A DNA stretch of 64,000 nt from Amphibiibacter pelophylacis (GCF_037688875.1 NZ_JAWDIE010000016.1:1-64000), one strand, 5' to 3'; shown: positions 52,732-62,238, counted from the first letter of the stretch. Program-made: numbers and translations. Notes: a model not told the origin generated them from the sequence alone.

Positions 52732-53481
52732 ATGTCCATCGTCACCCGTCTGAATCTGCTTCCCCGTCTGACCGCCCTGCTGCTGTGGCTGGCGGTGGGC
52801 CTTGTTCTGGCCTGGGCCACACTGCAGGTGCGTCGCGATGCGGGCGTCCCGGCGGATGCGCGCACGCTGCCCACGTCGGCGGTGGCTGCGGGCGACTGGC
52901 AGCGCGTCATGGGCGAGCCGCAGGCCGCTGCTGCGCCGGCTGCGGCGCCTGCCCCCGCTGTGTCGCAGCGCTACAAGCTGCTGGGCATCGTGTCGGGCAG
53001 CCGCCGCGCCGCGCTGATGAGCCAGGACGGCAAGCTGCCGCGCGTCTGGCGCCCCGGCGACGCGTTGGCCGATGGTTATGTGGTCCAGCACATTGGCATC
53101 CGTGAACTGGTGGCGGCCAAGGCCGGTGATGCCAGCGCCACATTCCGGCTGGAACTGCCGCTGCTGCCCCCGCCTGCCACAGGCGTGCCCGGGCAGACGG
53201 CCACGGCCCCCGGTGCGCCGGTCATGGCGCCTGCGCCCATCATGCCGCCCCCGCGCAGCCCGGTGATGGCGCCCCAGGGCATTCAGGCGCCGGGCACGGA
53301 GCCTCAGCCCATGACTGCCGAACAGATGATGCAGCCCGGCCAGGTGCTGGGCCAGATGCCGGGTCAGCCCCAGCCCGACAACGGGCGCATGGGCACGGGC
53401 GGGATGCTGCTGCCCACCCCGCAGGTGCCCGGCGCAGCGGTGATCCCGGAAATGGCGGGCGGGGTCGAGCAGCCGCAGTAG
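52732..53481 (+). CDS. gspC: Type II secretion protein GspC
   Basis: 249 residues. One N-terminal helix (RLTALLLWLAVGLVLAWATL), an Ala/Pro linker and the homology region (QRYKLLGIVSGSRRAALMS, then RVWRPGDALADGYVVQHI) that contacts the secretin. In place of a PDZ domain there is a long Pro/Met/Gly/Gln-rich tail (about residues 145-249), a form seen in some betaproteobacteria. It is divergent from gspG, and the 72-bp gap must hold both promoters. Confidence 0.85.
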   Translation: MSIVTRLNLLPRLTALLLWLAVGLVLAWATLQVRRDAGVPADARTLPTSAVAAGDWQRVMGEPQAAAAPAAAPAPAVSQRYKLLGIVSGSRRAALMSQDGKLPRVWRPGDALADGYVVQHIGIRELVAAKAGDASATFRLELPLLPPPATGVPGQTATAPGAPVMAPAPIMPPPRSPVMAPQGIQAPGTEPQPMTAEQMMQPGQVLGQMPGQPQPDNGRMGTGGMLLPTPQVPGAAVIPEMAGGVEQPQ

Positions 53482-53508
53482 CGGGTCGACAGACCAAGGC
53501 CGAAGGCG

Positions 53509-54864
53509 TCAGCCCAGCCGCCCAATCCGCGCCTGGGCCGTTTCCAGGTGCCGCGCCAGGCCTTCCAGACAGCCGGAGAACTCCGCCGACAAGCGCGGCT
53601 CGCCCCCGAGATTCTCCAGAAACTGTGCAGCCAGCCCCTGCGCCTGCCGCCAGGTGGCGTTGTCTACGCTGGCGTGCAGGGCGGGCGCGGGCAGCTGGTC
53701 GGGCAGGGCCCCGCCGGAGCGCGGCGCAAAGCCCATGGGCAGCATGTCGTAGGCAGGCGCCAGAGTGAAAGGTGGCAGGCCGCTGTCGCTGGTAAGCGAC
53801 AGATTGCCGTTGTGCATGTCGGTGTTGCCCGTCAGGGTGCCGAAGGCGTACAGCAGCGCCGCCTTCTGGGCCGATGCGCGGTCTGTCAGGCCCAGGTCCG
53901 CCAGCCGCGCCACCAGGCGGGGCCAGGGCGCGCTGGCGTCACCCAGCCATTGGGCTTCGATGGCGGCCAGCGAGTACAGCCCGCGCCGCCCCAGAGCGCC
54001 GACGCGGTCGAAGCGTTCCAGCTCCAGAAAGCGCTGCCCCGCGTGTTCCAGCACCTGCGAGCGGGCGGCGGGCACGCCCGCATCCGACAGCGTGCGCAGG
54101 GCGTGGTGTTCGGCCAGCAGCAGATCGCGCCAGCGCCGGGTGACCGGGTTATCGCCCCGGGCGTCCGGCAGCGAGAATTTCACCAGCACATGCCGGGGCC
54201 CCTGTGCGGTTTCGGCGAAGGTGGTGAATTTGGGCTGTTCGCCGCCGGCGGACGAGCCGGGCAAGTCGCCCAGAACCGCCGCCTGGGCGAGGCGGGCGTA
54301 GGTGGGGCCCCTGTCGATGCCGCTCACCGCCTGCGGCAGGGCGCCCTCCAGAAAGCGGGCACGGGCCAGATCGCCCAGCAGCAGGTGGCCGATGGCATCG
54401 TGCCCCTGCGCGGTCAGGGCGCGCAGGATGTCGGTGTCGCGCCACTCGGACAGCTTTTGTGGCAGGCCGAGCTGCGTGGCGTGTTGCGCCACATAAGCGC
54501 GGCCCAGAAAGCCCTGCGGCCGCATATCCAGCAGCCACCAGGACAGGCTGTCGCTGTGGGTGGCGCTGCCGTCGGCCTGCAGCAGCACAAAGCCCTCGGG
54601 CCGCACCGCAATCAAGAGGCCCGCCGGGCGGACCGTGCCGTCGGGCGCGACACGATGGACGGGGATATCGCCCAGCCCACGCGCCGGATCGCGCAAGGCG
54701 TACTGAATGGATCGGGCAGCGCCCATCCGCACCACTTCATCGCTCATTCCTGCCAGGGTGCGGGACAGCGTGGGCTGGCTGAACCCTATTTTTTCAATGA
54801 GTTGCCGCGGACCCGCTGGGCCGCTGGACAGGACCTGGCGGATGCGGTCAGGGTGCGATAACAC
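53509..54864 (-). CDS. HipA-family serine/threonine kinase, YjjJ type
   Basis: 451 residues from GTG 54864. An N-terminal winged-helix domain (LSSGPAGPRQLIEKIGFSQ, PTLSRTLAGMSDEV) is fused to a HipA-like kinase: SSAGGEQPKFTTF (Gly-rich loop), HVLVKFS (Lys) and FGTLTGNTDMHNGNLSL (catalytic loop with Asp and Asn). YjjJ-type proteins act without a HipB partner because the DNA-binding domain is built in, so it may be autoregulatory. Direct repeats lie just upstream. Toxicity is inferred from the family. Confidence 0.87.
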   Translation of the reverse strand: MLSHPDRIRQVLSSGPAGPRQLIEKIGFSQPTLSRTLAGMSDEVVRMGAARSIQYALRDPARGLGDIPVHRVAPDGTVRPAGLLIAVRPEGFVLLQADGSATHSDSLSWWLLDMRPQGFLGRAYVAQHATQLGLPQKLSEWRDTDILRALTAQGHDAIGHLLLGDLARARFLEGALPQAVSGIDRGPTYARLAQAAVLGDLPGSSAGGEQPKFTTFAETAQGPRHVLVKFSLPDARGDNPVTRRWRDLLLAEHHALRTLSDAGVPAARSQVLEHAGQRFLELERFDRVGALGRRGLYSLAAIEAQWLGDASAPWPRLVARLADLGLTDRASAQKAALLYAFGTLTGNTDMHNGNLSLTSDSGLPPFTLAPAYDMLPMGFAPRSGGALPDQLPAPALHASVDNATWRQAQGLAAQFLENLGGEPRLSAEFSGCLEGLARHLETAQARIGRLG

Positions 54865-54869
54865 GGTGT

Positions 54870-54899
54870 TTGAATGATAGTCTGAATGGATTCCTGAAT
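54870..54899 (-). promoter_or_regulatory. Three phased direct repeats upstream of hipA-like gene
   Basis: TTGAAT/CTGAAT/CTGAAT (plus strand) at 54870, 54882 and 54894, exactly 12 bp apart. The last unit is 5 bp from the GTG start. A TATCAT box within it suggests a near-leaderless transcript and an operator overlapping the promoter. Confidence 0.35.
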
Positions 54900-54947
54900 A
54901 TTAAGCGAAATCAGCCAGGGAGGGGGGATGGTGATCCAGCCGGGGTG

Positions 54948-56210
54948 TTAGCCCACCACCCTGGCCCGCTCCAGCATCGCGTGCAGCAGGACGTTGCACC
55001 CGGCGGTGATGTGCTCGGGCTTGGCGTCTTCGATCTCGTTGTGGCTGATGCCGTCCTTGCAGGGGATGAAAATCATCCCGGCGGGCGCCAGGCGCGCCAT
55101 GTAAACGGCATCGTGACCCGCGCCGGACACGGCGGGCATGTGGCTGTAGCCTAGCTGCTGCGCGGCGCGCTGGACGGCGTCCACGCAGCCCGCGTCGAAG
55201 GGCTGGGCCGGGTAGGCGCTGACCGGCGTGATGGTGATGGGCAGGCCGCTTTCGGCGCTCAGGCGGGCGGCCACGGCGCGGATGTCGGCGTCCATGGCCT
55301 CGCACAGCGCGTCAGTGGCGTTGCGCAGATCGATGCTGAATTTGACCTCGCCCGGAATCACGTTGCGACTGTTGGGGTGTACATGCACCATGCCCACCGT
55401 GCCGCGTCCGTGCGGCGGGTGGCGGTGCGCGCAGGCCACCACCTCCTGCATCAGCCGCGTGGCGACCTGCAGCGCGTCGCGGCGCAGGTGCATGGGCGTG
55501 GGCCCGGCGTGGGCTTCCATGCCGGAGACCACGCAGTCGTACCAGCGGATGCCCAGCACGCCGGTGACGACGCCGATGGTCACATCGTGATCCTCCAGCA
55601 CCGGGCCCTGCTCGATGTGCGCCTCGAAATAGCTGCCGATCGGGTGCTGGCCGGGCACTTCGGGGCCGACGTAGCCGATGCGCTCCAGCTCGTCCTTCAC
55701 CGTTTTGCCCGCCGTGTCGGTGGCGGCGTAAGCGTGCTCCAGCGTGAAGGCCCCGGCGAACACGCCCGAGCCCATCATCACCGGCACAAAGCGGCTGCCT
55801 TCCTCGTTGGTCCACCAGGCGACTTCGATGGGCGCTTCGGTCTCGATGCCGTGGTCGTTGAGCGTGCGCACCACCTCCAGCCCCGCCAGCACGCCGTAGT
55901 TGCCGTCGAACTTGCCGCCCGTGGGCTGGGTGTCGATGTGGCTGCCGGTGACCACCGGGGGCAGGGCGTTATTGCGCCCCGGGCGGCGCAGGAAGCCGTT
56001 GCCGATCTGGTCGATGGTCACCGTCATGCCCGCCTCTTTGGCCCAGCGGCTGACCAGATCACGGCCCTGCCTGTCCAGATCGGTCAGCGTCAGGCGGCAG
56101 ACGCCGCCCTTGGGCGTGGCGCCGATCTGCGCCAGCTCCATCAGGCTGTCCCACAGGCGCTGGCCATTGACGCGCAGCGCGCTGATGTCGGTGAGGGTCT
56201 GGGAGGTCAT
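54948..56210 (-). CDS. Zn-dependent amidohydrolase (beta-ureidopropionase / N-carbamoyl-amino-acid hydrolase type)
   Basis: 420 residues. An M20-family hydrolase with the metal site GSHIDTQPTGGKFDGNYGVLAG, ARWWTNEE-like WWTNEEGSRF, AHIEQGPVLE and AGHDAVYMA. In this cluster it most likely cleaves N-carbamoyl-beta-alanine, the last step of reductive pyrimidine breakdown. Allantoate amidohydrolase is an alternative by sequence alone. It is the last gene of the leftward operon that starts at preT. Confidence 0.88.
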   Translation of the reverse strand: MTSQTLTDISALRVNGQRLWDSLMELAQIGATPKGGVCRLTLTDLDRQGRDLVSRWAKEAGMTVTIDQIGNGFLRRPGRNNALPPVVTGSHIDTQPTGGKFDGNYGVLAGLEVVRTLNDHGIETEAPIEVAWWTNEEGSRFVPVMMGSGVFAGAFTLEHAYAATDTAGKTVKDELERIGYVGPEVPGQHPIGSYFEAHIEQGPVLEDHDVTIGVVTGVLGIRWYDCVVSGMEAHAGPTPMHLRRDALQVATRLMQEVVACAHRHPPHGRGTVGMVHVHPNSRNVIPGEVKFSIDLRNATDALCEAMDADIRAVAARLSAESGLPITITPVSAYPAQPFDAGCVDAVQRAAQQLGYSHMPAVSGAGHDAVYMARLAPAGMIFIPCKDGISHNEIEDAKPEHITAGCNVLLHAMLERARVVG

Positions 56211-56279
56211 GCGGGTCTCCGGGTGTGTCGTGGAATGGAATGGAAGGGATCTGGCCGTATCAAGCCGTATCAGGCTGGA

Positions 56280-57737
56280 TCAGGCCGGGCGGGCCACTGG
56301 CTGGGGCTTGAGCGCCTCCAGGCGCTTGCCCGCCGCCGTGAACTGCGTGCCAAAAGCCGGGCGTTTGACATAGCGCCCGGCGCCCGCCACCGCACGCAGA
56401 TCGCCGTTGGCCCACACCACCGCGCCCCGGCTGATGGTGTGGCTGGGCAGCCCGCGCACCTGGCGGCCTTCGAAGATGTTGAAATCGCCCTTGCTGAACT
56501 GGGTTTTGACGCTGATGGTTTTGGTCGCGGCCGGATCCCACAGCACCAGATCGGCGTCCGCGCCCGCCGCCACGCAGCCTTTTTGCGGGTAGACGTTAAA
56601 GAGGCGCGCGGCGTTGGCCGAGGTGACGGTGACGAACTCGCTGGGCGTCAGCCGCCCGCTGTTGACGCCTTCGTGCCAGAGCACGGCCATGCGCTCTTCG
56701 ACGCCGCCGCAGCCGTTGGGAATTTTGGCGAACAGATCGCGCCCGGCCGCTTTTTGCGCCGCGCAGAAGGTGCAGTGGTCGGTGGCCGTGGTGTGCAGCG
56801 TGCCCGACTGCAGCGCGCGCCACAGATGCTCCTGGTGGCCGGTGGGCCGGAAGGGCGGGCTCATGACGTGCGCGGCGGCGGTGGCGAAATCGGGGTGGCG
56901 GTAGACGCTGTCGTCCAGCAGCAGGTGCCCGGCCAGCACCTCTCCGTAAACGCGCTGGCCCCGGGCGCGGGCGCGAGCGATGGCGTCCGCCGCTTCGATG
57001 CACGACACATGCACCACGTAAATCGGGATGCCAAACACGTCGGCGATGGCGATGGCGCGGTTGGCCGCTTCGCCCTCGACCACGGGCGGGCGCGACAGCG
57101 GATGGCCTTCCGGCCCGGTCAGGCCCTTGCGCGCCAGCTCCTGCTGCAGCAGGTAGACCATCTCGCCGTTTTCGGCGTGGACGGTGGGCATGGCACCCAG
57201 CTCCAGGCAGCGCCGGAAGCTGTTCACCAGCGTTTCGTCGTCGCACATGATGGCGTTTTTGTAGGCCATGAAGTGCTTGAAGCTGTTCACGCCCTCCTGC
57301 TGCACCAGCGTGCCCATGTCGCGCGAGACCGAATCCCCCCACCAGGTGATGGCCACGTGGAACATGTAATCGCTGGCCGATTTTTCGGCCCAGCCGCGCC
57401 AGGTGCGCCAGGCGTCCATCAGCTCCTGCTGCGGATCGGGGATGACGAAATCGATAATGCTGGTCGTGCCCCCGGCCAGCGCCGCCGCCGTGCCGGTGTA
57501 GAAATCGTCCATCGTCACCGTGCCCATGAAGGGAAGCTGCATGTGTGTGTGCGGGTCGATCCCGCCGGGCATGACGTACTGGCCGGTGGCGTCCAGCGTC
57601 TGCGCTCCGGCCGGGGCCAGCGTGGCGGCGGTCTCGCCCACGGCGATGATGCGGCCGTCGGCGCACAGCACGTCGGCCTGGAACTCGCGGTCGGTGTTGA
57701 CGACGGTGCCGCCACGGATCAGAAGGGCCTGGGTCAT
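56280..57737 (-). CDS. Dihydropyrimidinase
   Basis: 485 residues. A cyclic amidohydrolase with PGGIDPHTHMQLPFMG (metal histidines), the carbamylated lysine in GVNSFKHFMAYK, HAENGEMV, VHVSCIEA and TATDHCTF with the catalytic Asp. It opens dihydrouracil/dihydrothymine to the N-carbamoyl amino acid. Position between the transporter and the ureidopropionase gene agrees. Symbol usage varies (hydA, dht, pydB), so none is assigned. Confidence 0.94.
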   Translation of the reverse strand: MTQALLIRGGTVVNTDREFQADVLCADGRIIAVGETAATLAPAGAQTLDATGQYVMPGGIDPHTHMQLPFMGTVTMDDFYTGTAAALAGGTTSIIDFVIPDPQQELMDAWRTWRGWAEKSASDYMFHVAITWWGDSVSRDMGTLVQQEGVNSFKHFMAYKNAIMCDDETLVNSFRRCLELGAMPTVHAENGEMVYLLQQELARKGLTGPEGHPLSRPPVVEGEAANRAIAIADVFGIPIYVVHVSCIEAADAIARARARGQRVYGEVLAGHLLLDDSVYRHPDFATAAAHVMSPPFRPTGHQEHLWRALQSGTLHTTATDHCTFCAAQKAAGRDLFAKIPNGCGGVEERMAVLWHEGVNSGRLTPSEFVTVTSANAARLFNVYPQKGCVAAGADADLVLWDPAATKTISVKTQFSKGDFNIFEGRQVRGLPSHTISRGAVVWANGDLRAVAGAGRYVKRPAFGTQFTAAGKRLEALKPQPVARPA

Positions 57738-57777
57738 TGCGGTCTCCTCAAGGTCAGGGATTCGGGACAGTTTCGGA

Positions 57778-59208
57778 TCAGTGCGCGGCGGACGGCACCG
57801 GGCGCAGCACCTCGCGGCCCATGGCCATGCCGTAGTAGATGCCAGCGACGGTCAGGCTGAAGAACCAGCCCGAGCTGAAGATCGTCAGCCACAGCGGTCC
57901 GACCGCGCCTTGGGCCAGCACGCCGGATACCGTCAGGTAGCCGGGCAGGCAGGGCAGCACGCCCAGTGCGAAAGCGATCAGCGCGTGCGGGTTCCAGCCT
58001 TTGACGTACTCGTAGCGGCCGCCGCGCCGGTACAGTTCGTCCACCGCCAGATGGCCCCGGCGCACCACCATGAAATCAACCAGCAGAATGCCCGCGATGG
58101 CGCCCAGCAGCGTGCCGTAGCCGCCCAGCCAGGTGAAGAGGTAATCGCCTGACGTAGCCAGCAGCTTCCAGGGCATGAAGAGCAGACCCAGCAGCGCCGA
58201 CAGCAGGCCGCCCATGCGGAAGCTGATTTTCGACGGCGCCAGGTTGCTGAAATCGTACGAGGGCGAGACCAGGTTGGCCGCCACATTGGTCGTCAGGTTG
58301 GCCAGCAGGATGACCAGCAGGCCCACGCCCGCTGCGAACGACCCCATCTGCGCCAGCAGGCCATCGGGGAAGAGCTGCGCCTTCCCGTACAGCAGGCTGG
58401 ACGCCGAAAAGCCGATCACGCCCACCATGGAGAACAGCGCCATGGGCAGCGGCAGGCCCAGCGCCTGGCCCAGCACCTGGTCTTTCTGGGTGCGCGCAAA
58501 GCGCGTGAAATCGGGGATGTTCAGCGCCAGCGTCGCCCAGAAGCCGACCAGGCCCGTCAGCGCCGCCCAGGTCGGCGGGCCGCCTTCGACCCCCTTGGTC
58601 GGCAGATCAAAAATCGCGAAGCCGCCTTTGAAGAGCAGGTAAACCACCAGCAGTACCGAGGCGGCGATCATGAGCGGCGCGGCCACCACTTCCAGCACCC
58701 GCACCGATTCCAGACCGCGCCAGATGAACACCAGGTGCAGCGCCCAGAAGGCCAGGAAGCACACGAACTGCGAGGTGCTGATGGATTCGCCCGGTGCAGG
58801 CCCCGCCAGCGGCAGGCCGACCAGCACCAGGAAGCTGTGCAGCGCCAGCGCGCCGAAGTAGCAGTTGATCGAGAACCAGCCGCAGGCCACCAGGCCGCGC
58901 ATCACCGCCGGCAGGCTGGCCCCGACGACGCCAAACGAGGCGCGCGCCAGCACCGGGAAAGGGATGCCGTACTGCACGCCCACGCGCCCGATCAGCAGCA
59001 TGGGCACCAGCACGATGCAGTTGGCCAGCAGCACCAGAAACACCGCGTGTCCCCAGCTGAAGCCCTGGTCCAGCATGGAGCTGGCCATGGTGTAGGTGGG
59101 CACGCACACCACCATGCCGATCCATAGCGCGGTGAAATCCTTCCAGCGCCAGGTGCGCTGGTCGGGGCGCGTGGGGTGGAGATCTTCGTTGCTCAGGCTG
59201 TCGCTCAT
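57778..59208 (-). CDS. NCS1-family nucleobase transporter
   Basis: 476 residues with about twelve hydrophobic helices. The NCS1 pattern is seen in WRWKDFTALWIGMVVCVPTY, FPVLARASFGVVGA and LVGFWATLALNIPDFTRFA. The family imports uracil, hydantoins, allantoin or cytosine with a cation. Given the adjacent genes the cargo is probably uracil or thymine. It sits inside the pyrimidine operon, downstream of preA. Confidence 0.92.
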   Translation of the reverse strand: MSDSLSNEDLHPTRPDQRTWRWKDFTALWIGMVVCVPTYTMASSMLDQGFSWGHAVFLVLLANCIVLVPMLLIGRVGVQYGIPFPVLARASFGVVGASLPAVMRGLVACGWFSINCYFGALALHSFLVLVGLPLAGPAPGESISTSQFVCFLAFWALHLVFIWRGLESVRVLEVVAAPLMIAASVLLVVYLLFKGGFAIFDLPTKGVEGGPPTWAALTGLVGFWATLALNIPDFTRFARTQKDQVLGQALGLPLPMALFSMVGVIGFSASSLLYGKAQLFPDGLLAQMGSFAAGVGLLVILLANLTTNVAANLVSPSYDFSNLAPSKISFRMGGLLSALLGLLFMPWKLLATSGDYLFTWLGGYGTLLGAIAGILLVDFMVVRRGHLAVDELYRRGGRYEYVKGWNPHALIAFALGVLPCLPGYLTVSGVLAQGAVGPLWLTIFSSGWFFSLTVAGIYYGMAMGREVLRPVPSAAH

Positions 59209-59283
59209 GAAAACTCCGCAGGGTTCGGGGGTGGGTTGGGGGCTAATTTGTCAGGGTCATTCTCTGAAACATCATGCCCGGAT

Positions 59284-60612
59284 TCAGGCGGGCGATCCAG
59301 CGGGCGAACCAGCAGGCTGGCGCATCGGATTGTTCGGATGCTCCTTCCAGGTCAGCACTTCGGCGCTGACGGGGCGGCCGGTGCGGGCGTCCACCTCGCC
59401 GGGCTGCAGGCTGCGCAGGGTGATGCAGTCCGGCACCGGGCAGACCGAGACGCACAGGTTGCAGCCCACGCACTCGTCGTCCTTGACCTCGAAGTGGCGC
59501 TGGCCGTTTTTCGTGGCGCTGATGGCCTGGTGCGAGGTGTCCTCGCAGACCACATGGCAGCGCCCGCACGAGATGCACAGATCCTGGTTGATGACGGCCT
59601 TGTCGACGTGGTTCAGGTTCAGGTGGCGCCAGTCGGTCACGCTGGGTACGGCGCGGCCGACCAGCTCCTGCACGCTGGCGTAGCCCTGGGCGTCCAGAAA
59701 GCCCGACAGGCCGCTGCACATGTCCTGCACGATGCGAAAACCGTGGACCATCGCGGCCGTGCAGACCTGCACCGTGCCGCAGCCCAGAGCGATGAACTCG
59801 GCCGCATCGCGCCAGGTGCTGACGCCGCCAATGCCGGAAATGGGCAGCCCGGCCGTGGCTGGATCGCGGGCGATTTCGGCCACCATATTCAGCGCGATGG
59901 GCTTGACCGCCGGACCGCAGTAGCCGCCGTGCGAGCCCAGGCCCCCGGTGCTGGGGTGCATGGTCATGCGCTCCAGGTCCACGCCCATGATGGAGTTGAT
60001 GGTGTTGATCAGCGACACCGCGTCCGCGCCGCCCGCCTTGGCCGCCCGCGCCGGGAAGCGCACGTCGGTGATGTTGGGCGTGAGCTTGACGATGACCGGC
60101 AGGCGGCTGTACTGCTTGCACCACTGCGTGACCCTCTGGATGTACTCGGGCACCTGGCCCACCGCCGCGCCCATGCCGCGCTCGCTCATGCCGTGCGGGC
60201 AGCCGAAGTTCAGTTCGATGCCGTCGGCGCCGGTGTCCTCGACCTGCGGCAGGATGTTGCGCCACGACGATTCGGTGCACGGCACCATCAGCGAGACGAT
60301 CATGGCGCGGTCTGGAAAGGCGCGTTTGACCTGGCGGATTTCGTCCAGATTCACCTTCAGCGGCCGGTCGGAGATCAGCTCGATGTTGTTGAAGCCCAGC
60401 ACCTTGCGGTCGGGCGAGAGCAGCGTGGAATAGCGCGGCCCGTTGACGTTGACCACGGGCGGATCCTCGCCCAGCGTTTTCCAGACCACGCCGCCCCAGC
60501 CGGCCTCGAAAGCGCGGATGACGTTGTAAGCCTTGTCGGTCGGCGGCGCGGACGCCAGCCAGAAGGGATTGGGGCTGCGGATGCCCAGAAATTCGGTGCT
60601 GAGATCAGCCAT
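59284..60612 (-). CDS. preA: NAD-dependent dihydropyrimidine dehydrogenase subunit PreA
   Basis: 442 residues from ATG 60612. An FMN-binding dihydroorotate-dehydrogenase-like barrel (FLGIRSPNPFWLASAPPTDK, ELNFGCPHGMSERGMG) is followed by a C-terminal pair of 4Fe-4S clusters (CISCGRCHVVCEDT and CVGCNLCVSVCPVPDC). It reduces uracil/thymine with electrons from PreT. The gene starts 13 bp after preT. Confidence 0.95.
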   Translation of the reverse strand: MADLSTEFLGIRSPNPFWLASAPPTDKAYNVIRAFEAGWGGVVWKTLGEDPPVVNVNGPRYSTLLSPDRKVLGFNNIELISDRPLKVNLDEIRQVKRAFPDRAMIVSLMVPCTESSWRNILPQVEDTGADGIELNFGCPHGMSERGMGAAVGQVPEYIQRVTQWCKQYSRLPVIVKLTPNITDVRFPARAAKAGGADAVSLINTINSIMGVDLERMTMHPSTGGLGSHGGYCGPAVKPIALNMVAEIARDPATAGLPISGIGGVSTWRDAAEFIALGCGTVQVCTAAMVHGFRIVQDMCSGLSGFLDAQGYASVQELVGRAVPSVTDWRHLNLNHVDKAVINQDLCISCGRCHVVCEDTSHQAISATKNGQRHFEVKDDECVGCNLCVSVCPVPDCITLRSLQPGEVDARTGRPVSAEVLTWKEHPNNPMRQPAGSPAGSPA

Positions 60613-60625
60613 GGGGTGTCTCCTT

Positions 60626-62065
60626 TCAGGCGCTGGCCTGTGCGGCCATTGCGGCATTTGTGAGGCTTGTGCCGCGCAGATGGGCGTCGATGTCGAGGGC
60701 GGCGCGTTTGCCGTGCTCGACGGCTTCCACCGTCAGATCGCGCCCGCCATGGCGGCAGTCGCCGCCCGCCCAGACGCGGGCCAGGCCCGTGCGGCCACTG
60801 TCATCGGTGACGATGCGTCCGTCTTTCAGGGCGATGCGTCCGGCGTCGCCCGAGACCTGAAGCGCCGGGAAATCGGCCTGCTGGCCGATGGCGCGCAGCA
60901 CCATGTCGGCGGGGAGGTGTATGGTCTCGTCGCTGTGGCGCAGCTGGCCGTCCACCAGCTCGGTGCGCACGCAATCCAGCCCCGTCAGGTGCGGGCCGTC
61001 CGGACCGCTTCCGCTGTTGTCGACCACCAGCCGCTGCGGCGCCAGCCAGCAGCGCAGGGTGACGCCGTTCTGACGCGCCCAGTCCTGCTCGTGGGCCGAG
61101 GCGGACAGGTGCTGCGGGCCGCGCCGGTAGACCAGCGTCACCTCGCGCGCGCCCAGCAGTTTCGCCTGCACTGCCGCGTCCACCGCCGTCATGCCGCCGC
61201 CGATCACCACCACCTGGCGCCCGACGGCCAGCTTCGTCTTGTCCGGCGCCTGGCGCAGGTCAGCGATGAAATCGACCGCATCGCGAAAACCTGGCAGGCC
61301 AGGCAGGCTGTCGGTGCCTGCGAGCGCCAGCGCATTCACGCCCGCCAGACCCAGCCCCAGAAACACGGCGTCGTGATCGCGCAGCAGGTCCGCCAGCGAC
61401 ATGTCTTGCCCCAGCGTCTGCCCGGCGCGCCAGGTGATGCCGCCGATGGACATCAGCCAGTCGATTTCGCGCTGGGCGAAATCCCCGGGCGTCTTGTAGG
61501 TGGCCAGGCCGTATTCGTTTAGGCCGCCGGGCTTGGGACGGGCGTCCAGCAGGGTGACGTCGTGGCCGCGCCGCGCCAGGCCGTGCGCACAGGCCAGCCC
61601 GGCCGGACCCGCACCGACCACCGCCACGCGGCGCCCGGTGGCTGGGGCGCGGGTGAAGAGCGGCGGCTGGGGTTGCGTCATCAGCGCGTCAGTGGCGTGG
61701 CGCTGCAGAAGGCCGATCTCGACCGGCTGGGTCTGCTGCGTGTTGCGCACGCAGGCCTGCTCGCACAGCACCTCGGTGGGGCAGACGCGGGCGCACATGC
61801 CGCCCAGCGGATTGGCCTCCAGGATGGCCTGCGCCGCGCCGCGCAGGTTGCCCTGGCCGATGCGCGCGATGAAGGAGGGGATGTCGATGCCCGTCGGGCA
61901 CGCGGTGGTGCAGGGCGCGTCGTGGCAGTAGTAGCAGCGCTCGGCCTCGATCTGCGCCTGGCTGGGCGTCAGCGGCGGATGCGCCTCGTCAAAATGGGCC
62001 GCCAGCTCGGCGGGCGACAACCGCGCGGCGCACAGGCCGGGGGTGTTGACATCGTGGACTTCCAT
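60626..62065 (-). CDS. preT: NAD-dependent dihydropyrimidine dehydrogenase subunit PreT
   Basis: 479 residues from ATG 62065, preceded by GGGAGAGG; an upstream ATG at 62140 lies in the operator region and is less likely. N-terminal iron-sulfur cysteines (CYYCHDAPCTTACPTGID, CARVCPTEVLCEQACV) precede FAD (VAVVGAGPAGLACAHGLARR) and NAD (VVVIGGGMTAVDAA) binding folds. It passes electrons from NADH to PreA. First gene of the pyrimidine operon. Confidence 0.94.
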   Translation of the reverse strand: MEVHDVNTPGLCAARLSPAELAAHFDEAHPPLTPSQAQIEAERCYYCHDAPCTTACPTGIDIPSFIARIGQGNLRGAAQAILEANPLGGMCARVCPTEVLCEQACVRNTQQTQPVEIGLLQRHATDALMTQPQPPLFTRAPATGRRVAVVGAGPAGLACAHGLARRGHDVTLLDARPKPGGLNEYGLATYKTPGDFAQREIDWLMSIGGITWRAGQTLGQDMSLADLLRDHDAVFLGLGLAGVNALALAGTDSLPGLPGFRDAVDFIADLRQAPDKTKLAVGRQVVVIGGGMTAVDAAVQAKLLGAREVTLVYRRGPQHLSASAHEQDWARQNGVTLRCWLAPQRLVVDNSGSGPDGPHLTGLDCVRTELVDGQLRHSDETIHLPADMVLRAIGQQADFPALQVSGDAGRIALKDGRIVTDDSGRTGLARVWAGGDCRHGGRDLTVEAVEHGKRAALDIDAHLRGTSLTNAAMAAQASA

Positions 62066-62113
62066 GCGCCTCTCCCTGATGACGACCCGGTCAGGCCGGG
62101 CATGGAGCGCAGT

Positions 62114-62131
62114 TTTTACTTCTGAGTAAAA
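62114..62131. promoter_or_regulatory. Perfect 7-bp palindrome between preT and rhuM-tetR
   Basis: TTTTACT-TCTG-AGTAAAA, an AT-rich palindrome in a GC-rich gap and typical of TetR-family operators. It lies 49 bp upstream of the preT ATG and 108 bp upstream of rhuM, so the TetR regulator at 63276 is the natural candidate to bind it. Confidence 0.5.
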
Positions 62132-62238
62132 TTCGGCCATTGGGATAAACCCGCGGGATTTCCGGGGCGCAAGGGGCTGGGATGTGAGGTCGGACCCGGT
62201 ACAGTGATACCTTCGGCGGTAACCAAAAGAGAACAGGC

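Noticed and set aside
55377..57860. 827-codon plus-strand frame opposite dihydropyrimidinase and ureidopropionase genes
   Set aside because: No recognisable motif and full overlap with two well-supported enzymes.
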